64,000 nt of DNA from Pseudomonas sp. MIACH (GTDB lineage: Bacteria > Pseudomonadota > Gammaproteobacteria > Pseudomonadales > Pseudomonadaceae): contig NZ_LHVO01000033.1 in NCBI RefSeq assembly GCF_001269925.1, positions 1-64,000 on the forward strand, read 5' to 3'. A program made the translations under genes and the position numbers. This document shows, in pieces, positions 16,662 to 26,034 of the stretch. How positions within the stretch are numbered: the first letter of the stretch is position 1; each line of letters starts with the position of its first letter. The notes below the pieces were generated by a model, which was given only the letters and a program-made list of their open reading frames with translations, ran no database searches and was not told the DNA's origin.

Positions 16662-17195
16662 TTACTCGGCGGTATGAGCGTCGGCGGCGCAGGCAGGTTT
16701 GCCTGCTGCGTATTTAAGACTGGGGTCGACCAGCGCATCAAAGCGTTTCAACGCTTCGGAGCCGATCAGCAGCGGGTATTGGAAAGCGCTGCGGTCAGTC
16801 AAGTTCACTTCGATGCTGCGTAAAGCGGTGCCCATGCAGATATCCAGGGCAATCACTGGACGGGCGGTGTAGTTCTTGTCCTCATCGGGATCGTAGTCAC
16901 CGGCGCGACGCTTGATCTTGCTGACGCGGGCCAGGGGCCGTTCGATGGGGTGGGAATGGGCGGTGTCGATGGCCAGGTAGAAGCGCACCCAGGATTCGCC
17001 GTTGCGCTTGAAGCGCTTGATGTCGCGGGCGCTGAGAGAGGCGGTCTTGGCGCCGGTGTCGAGTTTGGCTGCGACTTCAAGGTCGATGCCGGCCAATTGT
17101 GCGTATTCGTTGAGGCCATACACGGTCTTCTCGGCGGCAACGCCAAGGCCGGGGATGAACAGTAGGCAAAACAGGGGGAAGGGCTTGAGTCTCAT
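16662..17195 (-). CDS. Secreted retropepsin-like (RimB/zinc protease family) protein
   Basis: This periplasmic protein of 177 residues belongs to the family annotated as ATP-dependent zinc protease (PF05618). It has an N-terminal signal peptide (MRLKPFPLFCLLFIPGLGVA, cleavage near AA-EK). The aspartic-protease-like motif LDTGAKTASLSA lies near residues 41-52, and the conserved PLLIGSEALKRFDALVDPS segment near the end. The single LDTGA per chain implies a retropepsin-style dimer. It is first in the operon, upstream of the membrane protein and ligase. The substrate is unknown and the zinc in the family name is not supported by visible ligands. Confidence 0.83.
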   Translation of the reverse strand: MRLKPFPLFCLLFIPGLGVAAEKTVYGLNEYAQLAGIDLEVAAKLDTGAKTASLSARDIKRFKRNGESWVRFYLAIDTAHSHPIERPLARVSKIKRRAGDYDPDEDKNYTARPVIALDICMGTALRSIEVNLTDRSAFQYPLLIGSEALKRFDALVDPSLKYAAGKPACAADAHTAE

Positions 17196-17381
17196 AGATC
17201 CTGAGGCGGTGCAGTGCGATGTTCAATTCAAGGCGACTGGCATTGCTGCGCAAACTCCCTCGTGCGCCGTTTCATCAAGCGATGTCAGGCAAATGCGGCG
17301 GCATTCTAACATGATGCTTTTTTGGCGCCAGCGCTGGCAGGCGGCCATGCCCCGAGAGAGTGCAGTGAGGGTTATTAGACG

Positions 17382-17393
17382 ATTGTCGACAAT
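17382..17393. promoter_or_regulatory. prpR operator 1, ATTGTCGACAAT
   Basis: This perfect 12-bp palindrome lies 74 bases before the prpR start. Its core TTGTCGACAA recurs as TGTCGACA at 17457-17464. Paired palindromes of this form suit a FadR/FCD-type GntR dimer. Confidence 0.65.
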
Positions 17394-17456
17394 GTTGATT
17401 TATTCTTTGACTATTACGCCTTGATTGACTAGTTTTTGCCACATTGGTTTTTAAGG

Positions 17457-17464
17457 TGTCGACA
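17457..17464. promoter_or_regulatory. prpR operator 2, TGTCGACA
   Basis: This second copy of the TGTCGACA core is followed by AAT and ends two bases before the prpR ATG, overlapping the translation-initiation region. The centres of the two palindromes are 73 bp apart, about seven helical turns, which would allow looping and autorepression. Confidence 0.6.
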
Positions 17465-17466
17465 AT

Positions 17467-18177
17467 ATGCTGGTTCAGCCAGATGCTCCGATAATCGCGT
17501 CGGACGAATCCCAAACGATGTCCGAGAACGTTTTCCGACGTATCCAGGCCGCCATCGTCAAGGGTGAGATCGCCCCCGGCAGCAAGATCTCCGAGCCGGA
17601 GCTGGCCCGCACCTACGGCATCAGCCGCGGTCCGTTGCGTGAGGCGATCCACCGCCTCGAAGGCCAGCGCCTGCTGGTGCGCGTGCCCCATGTGGGCGCC
17701 CGGGTCGTGTCCCTGAGCCACGCTGAGCTGATCGAGCTCTATGAAATCCGCGAGTCTCTGGAAGGCATGGCCTGCCGCCTGGCCGCCGAGCGCATGACCG
17801 ATGTGGAAATCGAGGAGCTGCGCCAGGTGCTGCACACCCATGAGCGCGACGAAGCGTTCCAGGCGGGCCTCGGCTACTACCAGCAGGAAGGCGACTTCGA
17901 TTTTCATTACCGGATAATTCAAGGCGCCGGCAACCGCACCCTGACCCAAATGCTCTGCGGCGAGCTGTACCAACTGGTGCGCATGTACCGCATCCAGTTC
18001 TCCGCCACCCCCAATCGTCCACGCCAGGCCTTTGCCGAGCATCACCGCATTCTTGATGCGATTGCCGATCGCGACGGTGAACTGGCCGAGTTGTTGATGC
18101 GCCGGCATATCGGTGCTTCCAAACGCAACATTGCCCGTCATTTCCCCGGCGGCGCCCCTGATAGAGGTGAGTCATGA
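17467..18177 (+). CDS. prpR: GntR/FCD-family regulator of the methylcitrate cluster
   Basis: This is a FadR-subfamily GntR repressor of 236 residues. The winged helix (about 18-84) contains [33 protein letters not shown]. The all-helical FCD effector domain (about 95-225) carries Asp and His residues typical of the metal-bound carboxylate pocket. It starts the propionate cluster and overlaps prpB by the ATGA arrangement, so it is co-transcribed with its targets. Two TGTCGACA palindromes sit upstream and at its start. The expected effector is a methylcitrate-cycle intermediate, as in other Pseudomonas PrpR-type regulators. Confidence 0.87.
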   Translation: MLVQPDAPIIASDESQTMSENVFRRIQAAIVKGEIAPGSKISEPELARTYGISRGPLREAIHRLEGQRLLVRVPHVGARVVSLSHAELIELYEIRESLEGMACRLAAERMTDVEIEELRQVLHTHERDEAFQAGLGYYQQEGDFDFHYRIIQGAGNRTLTQMLCGELYQLVRMYRIQFSATPNRPRQAFAEHHRILDAIADRDGELAELLMRRHIGASKRNIARHFPGGAPDRGES

Positions 18178-19067
18178 GTTCGAACAATAAAAGCACACCC
18201 GGCCAGCGTTTCCGTGATGCGGTCGCCAGCGAACACCCCTTGCAGGTGGTCGGTGCGATCAACGCCAACCACGCGCTGTTGGCCAAGCGCGCCGGCTTCA
18301 AGGCGATCTACCTGTCGGGCGGCGGCGTGGCGGCCGGTTCCCTCGGCGTGCCGGACCTGGGCATCACCGGCCTGGACGACGTACTCACTGACGTGCGCCG
18401 CATCACCGACGTCTGCGACCTGCCGCTGCTGGTGGACGTGGACACCGGTTTCGGTTCCTCGGCGTTCAACGTCGCGCGTACGGTCAAATCAATGATCAAG
18501 TTCGGCGCCGCCGCCATCCATATCGAAGACCAGGTCGGCGCCAAGCGCTGCGGCCATCGTCCGAACAAAGAGATCGTGTCCCAGCAGGAAATGGTCGACC
18601 GCATCAAGGCCGCCGTGGACGCGCGCACCGATGACAGCTTCGTGATCATGGCGCGTACCGATGCCCTGGCCGTCGAAGGCCTGGAGTCCGCCCTGGAGCG
18701 TGCCGCCGCCTGCATCGAAGCCGGCGCCGACATGGTGTTCCCGGAAGCCATTACTGAACTGGAGATGTACAAACTGTTCGCCGCCCGTGTGAAAGCGCCG
18801 ATCCTGGCCAACATCACCGAGTTCGGCGCGACGCCGCTGTACACCACCGAACAGTTGAAATCTGCCGATGTTTCCATCGTGCTGTACCCGCTCTCGGCCT
18901 TCCGCGCCATGAACAAGGCCGCCGAGAACGTCTACACCGCGATCCGTCGCGACGGCACCCAACAGAACGTGATCGACACCATGCAAACCCGCATGGAGCT
19001 CTACGATCGCATCGACTACCACACCTTCGAGCAGAAGCTTGACGCGCTGTTCGCCGCGAAAAAGTGA
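18174..19067 (+). CDS. prpB: Methylisocitrate lyase
   Basis: PrpB cleaves 2-methylisocitrate to pyruvate and succinate, the last step of the methylcitrate cycle. It has 297 residues and is cytoplasmic. The isocitrate-lyase/PEP-mutase fold is shown by [12 protein letters not shown] (Mg-binding region, near residue 83-94) and the active-site signature KRCGHRPNK (near 123-131, catalytic Cys). This KRCGH form is that of PrpB. Its ATG overlaps the prpR stop, and prpC follows 42 bp later. Confidence 0.94.
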   Translation: MSSNNKSTPGQRFRDAVASEHPLQVVGAINANHALLAKRAGFKAIYLSGGGVAAGSLGVPDLGITGLDDVLTDVRRITDVCDLPLLVDVDTGFGSSAFNVARTVKSMIKFGAAAIHIEDQVGAKRCGHRPNKEIVSQQEMVDRIKAAVDARTDDSFVIMARTDALAVEGLESALERAAACIEAGADMVFPEAITELEMYKLFAARVKAPILANITEFGATPLYTTEQLKSADVSIVLYPLSAFRAMNKAAENVYTAIRRDGTQQNVIDTMQTRMELYDRIDYHTFEQKLDALFAAKK

Positions 19068-19109
19068 CGAACACGCCTCCCTGAATAACGACAAAATTGG
19101 AGAAAAACC

Positions 19110-20237
19110 ATGGCTGAAGCAAAAGTATTGAGTGGCGCCGGACTGCGTGGCCAGGTCGCCGGGCAGACCGCACTGTCCACCGTGGGCCAGGCCGGTGCCG
19201 GCTTGACCTACCGTGGCTACGATGTGCGCGAACTGGCCGCCGACGCGCAGTTTGAAGAAGTCGCTTATCTGCTGCTGTACGGCGAACTGCCGACCCAGGC
19301 CGAACTGGCTGCCTACAGCGCCAAGCTGAGCAAATTGCGCGACCTGCCGCAGGCGCTGAAAGAAGTGCTCGAACGCATCCCCGCCGACGCCCACCCGATG
19401 GACGTGATGCGCACCGGTTGCTCGTTCCTCGGCAATATCGAGCCGGAAAAAGACTTCAGCGTGCAACGCGACGTGACCGATCGCCTGCTCGCCGCGTTCC
19501 CGGCGATCATGTGCTACTGGTACCGCTTCAGCCACGACGGCAAGCGCATTGACTGCGTGACCGACGAGCCGAGCATCGGCGGCCACTTCCTGCACCTGCT
19601 GCACGGCAAGAAGCCGAGCGAGCTGCATGAAAAAGTCATGAACGTGTCGTTGATCCTCTACGCCGAGCACGAGTTCAACGCCTCGACGTTCACCGCGCGG
19701 GTGTGTGCCTCGACCCTGTCCGACCTGTATTCCTGCGTCACCGCCGCCATCGGCTCCCTGCGCGGCCCGCTGCACGGCGGCGCCAACGAAGCGGCGATGG
19801 AAATGATCGAGCGTTTCGGCTCGGCAGAGGAAGCCGTCGAAGGCACCCTCGGCATGCTGGCGCGCAAGGACAAGATCATGGGCTTCGGCCACGCGATCTA
19901 CAAAGACAATGATCCGCGTAATGAAGTGATCAAGGGCTGGTCGAAAAAACTCGCTGACGAAGTGGGCGACACCGTGTTGTTCCCGGTCTCCGAAGCCATC
20001 GACAAGACCATGTGGGAACAGAAAAAACTGTTCCCCAACGCCGACTTCTACCATGCCTCGGCGTACCACTTCATGGGCATTCCGACCAAGCTGTTCACGC
20101 CGATCTTCGTCTGCTCGCGGCTTACCGGCTGGGCCGCGCATGTGTTCGAACAGCGCGCCAACAACCGCATCATCCGTCCAAGCGCCGAGTACACCGGCGT
20201 CGAACAGCGCAAGTTCGTGCCAATCGAACGTCGCTGA
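19110..20237 (+). CDS. prpC: 2-methylcitrate synthase
   Basis: PrpC condenses propionyl-CoA with oxaloacetate to give 2-methylcitrate. It has 375 residues, in line with PrpC rather than the longer housekeeping GltA. Citrate-synthase signatures are GLTYRGYDVREL near the N-terminus, GPLHGGANEAAM (catalytic His near 222), and GFGHAIYKDNDPR (near 257-269, His and Asp). The start is preceded by TTGGAGAAAAACC, a good ribosome site. It lies between prpB and a REP element that separates it from acnD. Confidence 0.94.
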   Translation: MAEAKVLSGAGLRGQVAGQTALSTVGQAGAGLTYRGYDVRELAADAQFEEVAYLLLYGELPTQAELAAYSAKLSKLRDLPQALKEVLERIPADAHPMDVMRTGCSFLGNIEPEKDFSVQRDVTDRLLAAFPAIMCYWYRFSHDGKRIDCVTDEPSIGGHFLHLLHGKKPSELHEKVMNVSLILYAEHEFNASTFTARVCASTLSDLYSCVTAAIGSLRGPLHGGANEAAMEMIERFGSAEEAVEGTLGMLARKDKIMGFGHAIYKDNDPRNEVIKGWSKKLADEVGDTVLFPVSEAIDKTMWEQKKLFPNADFYHASAYHFMGIPTKLFTPIFVCSRLTGWAAHVFEQRANNRIIRPSAEYTGVEQRKFVPIERR

Positions 20238-20271
20238 AGACCGACGATCCCTGGACTGGAATGAGGTCAAA

Positions 20272-20378
20272 GTGTGGGAGGGGGCTTGCCCCCGATGGTG
20301 GTGTGTCATTCAAACCTATAGCAACTGATACACCGCCATCGGGAGCAAGTCGAATCGTCGCACCGCCCCTCCCACATT
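20272..20378. repeat. REP inverted repeat between prpC and acnD
   Basis: The left arm begins GTGTGGGAGGGGGCTTGC (20272) and the right arm ends CACCGCCCCTCCCACAT (20378), with inner complementary parts ATGGTGG/CCGCCAT. The right arm holds the same CAAGTCGAATCGTCGCACC variant as the element at 10096. It lies inside the prp gene cluster, so it could reduce read-through or protect the prpBC mRNA. Confidence 0.85.
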
Positions 20379-20446
20379 TGAATCGCATTTCAATTCTGGA
20401 TCGGCCCAGGTCTTCCTTTTGCAATCACCGTGACCGAGTCCTGACG

Positions 20447-23041
20447 ATGAACACTGAATTTCGCAAACCGCTCCCCGGCAGCCGCCTGGATTACTTCGAC
20501 GCCCGCGCGGCTGTCGATGCAATCAGCCCCGGCGCCTACGCCACATTGCCCTATACCTCTCGTGTGCTCGCCGAGAACCTGGTGCGCCGCTGCGACCCGG
20601 CCACCCTCAATGCTTCCCTGAGCCAACTGATCGAACGCAAGCGCGACCTCGACTTCCCGTGGTTCCCGGCCCGTGTGGTGTGCCACGACATCCTCGGCCA
20701 GACCGCGCTGGTCGACCTCGCCGGCCTGCGTGACGCCATCGCCCTGCAAGGCGGCGACCCGGCCCAGGTCAACCCGGTGGTCCCGACCCAGTTGATCGTC
20801 GACCACTCCCTGGCCGTCGAAGCCGGCGGTTTCGACCCGGACGCGTTCGAGAAAAACCGCGCCATCGAAGACCGTCGCAACGAAGACCGCTTCCACTTTA
20901 TCGAGTGGACCAAAAAGGCCTTCAAGAACGTCGACGTGATCCCGCCGGGCAACGGCATCATGCACCAGATCAACCTGGAGAAAATGTCCCCGGTGATCCA
21001 GGTGCGTGACGGCGTGGCCTTCCCCGATACCTGCGTCGGCACCGACAGCCACACCCCCCATGTCGATGCCCTGGGCGTGATCGCCATTGGCGTCGGTGGC
21101 CTGGAAGCCGAGAGCGTCATGCTGGGCCGCGCCTCGTGGATGCGCCTGCCGGAAAGCGTCGGCGTCGAACTGACCGGCAAGCTGCTGCCAGGCATCACCG
21201 CCACCGACATGGTGCTGGCCCTGACCGAGTTCCTGCGGCAACAGAAAGTCGTTGGTGCGTGGCTGGAGTTCTTCGGTGAAGGCGCGTCGAAACTGACCCT
21301 CGGCGACCGCGCGACCATCTCCAACATGGCCCCGGAATACGGCGCCACGGCGGCCATGTTTTATATCGACCAGCAGACCATCGCCTACCTGAAACTCACC
21401 GGCCGCGAAGACGAACAAGTCACCCTGGTCGAGCAATACGCCCGTCATACCGGCCTGTGGGCAGACGACCTTAAAGGTGCGCAATACGAGCGTGGCCTCA
21501 CCTTCGACCTGTCCAGCGTCGTGCGCAACATGGCTGGCCCGAGCAACCCGCACGCCCGCGTCGCCACCCGCGACCTGGCTGCCAAGGGCATCTCCGGCCA
21601 GTGGGATGACGTGCCGGGGCAAATGCCCGACGGCGCGGTGATCATCGCCGCCATCACCAGTTGCACCAACACCAGTAACCCGCGCAACGTGATCGCCGCC
21701 GGGCTGCTGGCGCGCAACGCCAACAAGCTTGGGTTGACGCGCAAGCCGTGGGTCAAGTCGTCCCTGGCACCGGGTTCGAAAACCGTGGCCATGTACCTGG
21801 AAGAAGCCGGCCTGGGCCATGAGTTGGAAAAGCTCGGCTTTGGCGTGGTGGCGTTTGCCTGCACCACTTGCAACGGCATGTCCGGCGCCCTCGACCCGGT
21901 GATCCAGCAAGAGATCATCGACCGCGACCTGTACGCTACCGCCGTGCTCTCGGGTAACCGTAACTTCGACGGGCGTATCCACCCGTACGCCAAGCAGGCG
22001 TTCCTGGCTTCGCCGCCGCTGGTGGTGGCCTATGCGATTGCCGGCACCATCCGTTTCGACATCGAGAAGGACGTGCTCGGCCTCGACACCGACGGCAAGG
22101 AAATCCGCCTGCAGGACATCTGGCCGAGCGACGAAGAAATCGACGCGGTGGTCAAGGCCTCGGTCAAGCCGGAGCAGTTCCGCGCGGTGTATATCCCGAT
22201 GTTCGCGATCCACGAAGACACCGGCCCGAAAGTCGCGCCGTTGTACGACTGGCGCCCGCAGAGCACCTATATCCGTCGCCCACCGTACTGGGAAGGCGCG
22301 CTGGCTGGTGCGCGGCCGCTCAAGGGCATGCGCCCGCTGGCGGTGCTGCCGGACAACATCACCACCGATCACCTGTCGCCGTCCAACGCGATCATGCTCG
22401 ACAGCGCCGCCGGCGAATACCTGGCGAAAATGGGCCTGCCGGAAGTCGACTTCAACTCCTACGCCACCCACCGTGGCGACCACCTGACCGCGCAGCGCGC
22501 GACGTTCGCCAACCCGAAACTGTTCAACGAAATGGTGCGGGAGAACGGCAAGGTCAAGCAGGGCTCCCTGGCGCGGATCGAGCCGGAAGGCCAGGTCACG
22601 CGGATGTGGGAAGCCATCGAAACCTACATGGAGCGCAAGCAGCCGCTGATCATTATTGCCGGCGCCGACTACGGCCAGGGCTCGTCCCGCGACTGGGCCG
22701 CCAAGGGCGTACGCCTGGCGGGTGTGGAAGCGATTGCCGCCGAAGGTTTTGAGCGCATCCACCGCACCAACCTGGTGGGTATGGGCGTGTTGCCGCTGGA
22801 GTTCCTGCCGGGCACCGACCGTCACACCTTGCAGATTGATGGCAGCGAAACCTACGACGTGATCGGCCAACGCACCCCGCGTGCGCAGCTGACGCTGGTG
22901 ATCAATCGCAAGGATGGCGAACGTGTCGAGGTGCCGGTGACGTGCCGCCTGGACACTGCCGAAGAAGTGTCGATCTACGAGGCCGGCGGCGTATTGCAAC
23001 GGTTTGCCCAGGATTTCCTGGAATCGGCCACCACCGCCTGA
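20447..23041 (+). CDS. acnD: Fe/S-dependent 2-methylcitrate dehydratase, aconitase-like
   Basis: AcnD dehydrates 2-methylcitrate to 2-methylaconitate in Pseudomonas-type methylcitrate cycles, with PrpF as partner. It has 864 residues. Cluster-binding cysteines are in SCTNTSNP (near 405) and ACTTCNGMSG (near 471-474). The C-terminal swivel domain has GADYGQGSSRDWAAKG. The frame is open from 20012 across the REP, but the ATG at 20447 gives the family N-terminus MNTEFRKPLPGSRLDYFDAR. prpF follows 11 bases after its stop, consistent with their paired function. Confidence 0.95.
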   Translation: MNTEFRKPLPGSRLDYFDARAAVDAISPGAYATLPYTSRVLAENLVRRCDPATLNASLSQLIERKRDLDFPWFPARVVCHDILGQTALVDLAGLRDAIALQGGDPAQVNPVVPTQLIVDHSLAVEAGGFDPDAFEKNRAIEDRRNEDRFHFIEWTKKAFKNVDVIPPGNGIMHQINLEKMSPVIQVRDGVAFPDTCVGTDSHTPHVDALGVIAIGVGGLEAESVMLGRASWMRLPESVGVELTGKLLPGITATDMVLALTEFLRQQKVVGAWLEFFGEGASKLTLGDRATISNMAPEYGATAAMFYIDQQTIAYLKLTGREDEQVTLVEQYARHTGLWADDLKGAQYERGLTFDLSSVVRNMAGPSNPHARVATRDLAAKGISGQWDDVPGQMPDGAVIIAAITSCTNTSNPRNVIAAGLLARNANKLGLTRKPWVKSSLAPGSKTVAMYLEEAGLGHELEKLGFGVVAFACTTCNGMSGALDPVIQQEIIDRDLYATAVLSGNRNFDGRIHPYAKQAFLASPPLVVAYAIAGTIRFDIEKDVLGLDTDGKEIRLQDIWPSDEEIDAVVKASVKPEQFRAVYIPMFAIHEDTGPKVAPLYDWRPQSTYIRRPPYWEGALAGARPLKGMRPLAVLPDNITTDHLSPSNAIMLDSAAGEYLAKMGLPEVDFNSYATHRGDHLTAQRATFANPKLFNEMVRENGKVKQGSLARIEPEGQVTRMWEAIETYMERKQPLIIIAGADYGQGSSRDWAAKGVRLAGVEAIAAEGFERIHRTNLVGMGVLPLEFLPGTDRHTLQIDGSETYDVIGQRTPRAQLTLVINRKDGERVEVPVTCRLDTAEEVSIYEAGGVLQRFAQDFLESATTA

Positions 23042-23052
23042 AGGGGATGACC

Positions 23053-24243
23053 ATGGCACACGCAGCGCAAATCAAGATCCCCGCCACCTATATGCGTGGC
23101 GGCACCAGCAAGGGCGTATTTTTCCGCCTCCAGGACCTGCCCGAGTCGGCGCAGGTGCCGGGCGCGGCGCGGGATGCCTTGCTGCTACGGGTGATCGGCA
23201 GCCCCGATCCCTACGACAAGCAAATCGACGGCATGGGCGGCGCCACATCGAGCACCAGCAAAACCGTGATTCTCGCCAAAAGCACCCGTGCCGATCACGA
23301 CGTGGACTACCTGTTTGGCCAGGTCGCCATCGACAAACCCTTTGTCGACTGGAGTGGCAACTGCGGCAACCTGTCGGCGGCGGTGGGTTCGTTCGCCATC
23401 AGCGCGGGGCTGGTCGATCCGGCCCGCGTGCCCCAAAACGGCGTGGCGGTGGTGCGGGTCTGGCAGGCGAATATCGGCAAGACCATCATCGCCCACGTGC
23501 CGATCACCGATGGGGCGGTACAGGAAACCGGCGACTTCGAGCTGGACGGCGTGACCTTCCCGGCAGCCGAAGTGCAGCTGGAATTCATGGGCCCGGCGGC
23601 AGAAGAAGAGGGCGGCGGCGGCTCGATGTTCCCCACCGGCAACCTGGTCGACGACCTGGAAGTGCCGGGTGTCGGCACCTTCAAGGCCACGCTGATCAAC
23701 GCCGGTATCCCGACGATTTTCATCAATGCCGAAGACCTCGGTTACACCGGCACCGAGCTGCAAGGCGCGATCAACAGCGACCCCAAGGCCCTGGCGATGT
23801 TCGAGACCGTACGGGCCTATGGCGCGTTGCGCATGGGGCTGATCAAAAACCTCGACGAAGCCGCCCAGCGCCAGCACACGCCGAAGGTGGCGTTTGTGGC
23901 CCAGCCTGCGGATTACGTAGCGTCCAGTGGCAAGTCGATCAAGGCCGGCGATGTGGATTTGCTGGTGCGTGCCCTGTCCATGGGCAAGCTGCACCACGCG
24001 ATGATGGGCACGGCGGCGGTGGCGATCGGCACGGCGGCGGCGATTTCGGGGACCTTGGTCAACCTCGCTGCGGGCGGTATTGAACGCAATGCCGTGCGCT
24101 TCGGGCATCCGTCCGGCACCTTGCGCGTGGGCGCCGAGGCCACCCAGGTGAACGGTGAATGGGTGGTGAAGAAAGCCATTATGAGTCGCAGTGCACGGGT
24201 GTTGATGGAAGGTTTCGTCCGCGTACCCGGCGACGCCTTCTAA
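23053..24243 (+). CDS. prpF: 2-methylaconitate cis-trans isomerase
   Basis: PrpF isomerises the 2-methylaconitate made by AcnD so that it can be hydrated to methylisocitrate. It has 396 residues and a tandem diaminopimelate-epimerase-like fold. The conserved N-terminal YMRGGTSKGVFF lies near residue 14, the active-site segment SGNCGNLS near 105, and SGTLRVGAEA near 355. I chose ATG 23053 over 23047 because the AAGGGG ribosome site ends six bases before it. acnD and prpF are near-contiguous and surely co-transcribed. Confidence 0.94.
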   Translation: MAHAAQIKIPATYMRGGTSKGVFFRLQDLPESAQVPGAARDALLLRVIGSPDPYDKQIDGMGGATSSTSKTVILAKSTRADHDVDYLFGQVAIDKPFVDWSGNCGNLSAAVGSFAISAGLVDPARVPQNGVAVVRVWQANIGKTIIAHVPITDGAVQETGDFELDGVTFPAAEVQLEFMGPAAEEEGGGGSMFPTGNLVDDLEVPGVGTFKATLINAGIPTIFINAEDLGYTGTELQGAINSDPKALAMFETVRAYGALRMGLIKNLDEAAQRQHTPKVAFVAQPADYVASSGKSIKAGDVDLLVRALSMGKLHHAMMGTAAVAIGTAAAISGTLVNLAAGGIERNAVRFGHPSGTLRVGAEATQVNGEWVVKKAIMSRSARVLMEGFVRVPGDAF

Positions 24244-24260
24244 AACCCTGCACAGATCCA

Positions 24261-24419
24261 ATGTGGGAGGAGGCTTTTTGTAGGAGCGAGCTCGCTCGCG
24301 AAAAACTCACAGGCGCCGCGTTCATTCAGGAGGCACGCGTTATCGTTGACGTTTTTCGCGAGCAAGCTCGCTCCTACAGGAGGCGATGTGAACTGGCATT
24401 AGGGTAAGCCCCTCCCACA
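24261..24419. repeat. Nested REP inverted repeats between prpF and prpD
   Basis: Inner arms at 24279-24306 and 24351-24378 (TGTAGGAGCGAGCTCGCTCG type and its complement) match at 27 of 28 bases. Outer arms at 24261-24274 and 24405-24419 belong to the GTGGGAGGGGGC family. Two repeat families are thus nested here, forming a large potential hairpin within the prp cluster. Confidence 0.88.
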
Positions 24420-24511
24420 GAGGATCTCTATTCCAAAAGGCAGGCATCCAAGATCTGCTTCCCGTAACCGTTAGCCCGAGGATTGACCCCACCCCTTTTT
24501 GGAGATCTGCC

Positions 24512-25996
24512 ATGAGCACCAACGTCGACCAGAACAACCGCCCCGACTACGACCAGGTCCTGCAGGACATTGCCGACTACGTCCTCAACTACCGCATCGA
24601 CTCCCAAGCCGCCCTCGACACCGCCCGCAACTGTCTGATGGACACGTTGGGTTGCGGCCTGCTGGCCCTGCGCTTCCCCGAGTGCACCAAGCACCTGGGG
24701 CCGATTGTCGAGGGCACGGTGGTGCCGTTCGGTGCGCGTGTGCCGGGCACGTCGTTTCGCCTGGACCCGGTCAAGGCGGCCTGGGACATCGGTTGCATCG
24801 TGCGCTGGCTCGACTACAACGACACCTGGCTCGCTGCCGAATGGGGGCATCCCTCGGATAACCTCGGCGGGATCCTTGCCGTGGCGGATCACCTGTCGCA
24901 AAAGCGCGTGGCCAATGGCGACGCACCGCTGACGGTGCGCGCGGTGCTGGACGCGATGATCATGGCCCACGAAATCCAGGGGGTGATTGCCCTGGAAAAC
25001 TCGTTCAACCGCGTCGGCCTCGACCATGTGCTGTTGGTGAAAGTCGCCTCCACGGCGGTTACCGCCAAACTGATGGGCGCCAACCGCGAACAGTTGCTGT
25101 CGGCGTTGTCTCACGCCTTCGTCGATGGCCAGGCCTTGCGCACTTACCGGCATGCGCCGAATGCCGGCTCGCGCAAGTCATGGGCGGCGGGGGATGCGTC
25201 GAGTCGCGGCGTACGCCTGGCGGACATCGCCCTGCGCGGCGAAATGGGCATCCCCGGTGTGCTGAGCGCGCCGCAATGGGGCTTCTACGATGTGCTGTTC
25301 AGCCACACCAACAACGACCTGGCGCTCAAGCCCGAGGACAAGCGCGGGTTCAGCCTGTCCCAGCCGTACGGCACCTACGTGATGGAAAACGTGCTGTTCA
25401 AGATCAGCTTCCCCGCCGAGTTCCACGCGCAAACCGCCTGTGAAGCCGCGGTGACCTTGCATCCGTTGGTCAAGGATCGCCTGCACGACATCGAGCGCAT
25501 CGTGATCACCACCCATGAGTCGGCGATTCGCATCATCTCCAAGGTCGGGCCACTGGCCAACGCGGCCGACCGCGACCATTGCCTGCAATATATGACCGCC
25601 GTGCCCCTGGCATTCGGCAACCTGGTGGCCGAGCAGTACGAGGATGATTTTCACGCTGCTCACCCGATCATCGACGAACTGCGCGACAAGATGGTCATCG
25701 TCGAGGACCCGCGCTACAGCCGTGAATACCTGGAAGCCGACAAGCGTTCCATCGCCAACGCGGTGCAGGTGTTCTTCAAGGATGGCTCCAGCACCGGGCA
25801 AGTGGCGGTGGAATACCCCATCGGTCATCGCCGTCGTCGAGTGGAGGGTATTCCAATGCTGGAAGACAAGTTCAAGGCCAACCTGGCCACGCGTTTTACC
25901 GCGCAGCGCAGTGCCGAGATTTTTGCCTTGTGCAAGGATCAGGCGAAGCTGGAGGCGACGCCGGTCAATCGTTTCGTGGACCTGTTCGTGATCTGA
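24512..25996 (+). CDS. prpD: 2-methylcitrate dehydratase
   Basis: PrpD is the cofactor-independent MmgE/PrpD-family dehydratase that converts 2-methylcitrate to 2-methylaconitate. It has 494 residues. Diagnostic segments are [17 protein letters not shown] (near 33), [25 protein letters not shown] (near 100-125), and [19 protein letters not shown] (near 225). A GGAG ribosome site precedes the ATG. The cluster carries both routes to methylaconitate (PrpD and AcnD/PrpF), a combination reported in other pseudomonads. A REP separates it from prpF, so it may be expressed partly separately. Confidence 0.93.
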   Translation: MSTNVDQNNRPDYDQVLQDIADYVLNYRIDSQAALDTARNCLMDTLGCGLLALRFPECTKHLGPIVEGTVVPFGARVPGTSFRLDPVKAAWDIGCIVRWLDYNDTWLAAEWGHPSDNLGGILAVADHLSQKRVANGDAPLTVRAVLDAMIMAHEIQGVIALENSFNRVGLDHVLLVKVASTAVTAKLMGANREQLLSALSHAFVDGQALRTYRHAPNAGSRKSWAAGDASSRGVRLADIALRGEMGIPGVLSAPQWGFYDVLFSHTNNDLALKPEDKRGFSLSQPYGTYVMENVLFKISFPAEFHAQTACEAAVTLHPLVKDRLHDIERIVITTHESAIRIISKVGPLANAADRDHCLQYMTAVPLAFGNLVAEQYEDDFHAAHPIIDELRDKMVIVEDPRYSREYLEADKRSIANAVQVFFKDGSSTGQVAVEYPIGHRRRRVEGIPMLEDKFKANLATRFTAQRSAEIFALCKDQAKLEATPVNRFVDLFVI

Positions 25997-26034
25997 GACA
26001 CCTTGCAAACCCCATGTGGGAGGGGCGCTATGGG

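Noticed and set aside
18489..20309. A 606-codon open frame antisense to prpB and prpC
   Set aside because: The opposite strand carries two well-supported enzymes with catalytic motifs. The antisense frame crosses gene boundaries and a REP.
20012..20446. N-terminal extension of the acnD frame
   Set aside because: The 145 extra codons overlap prpC in another frame and run through a REP. The family N-terminus begins at 20447.
20390..23059. An 889-codon open frame antisense to acnD
   Set aside because: Same cause: acnD is clearly coding on the plus strand, and the antisense translation has no recognisable domain.
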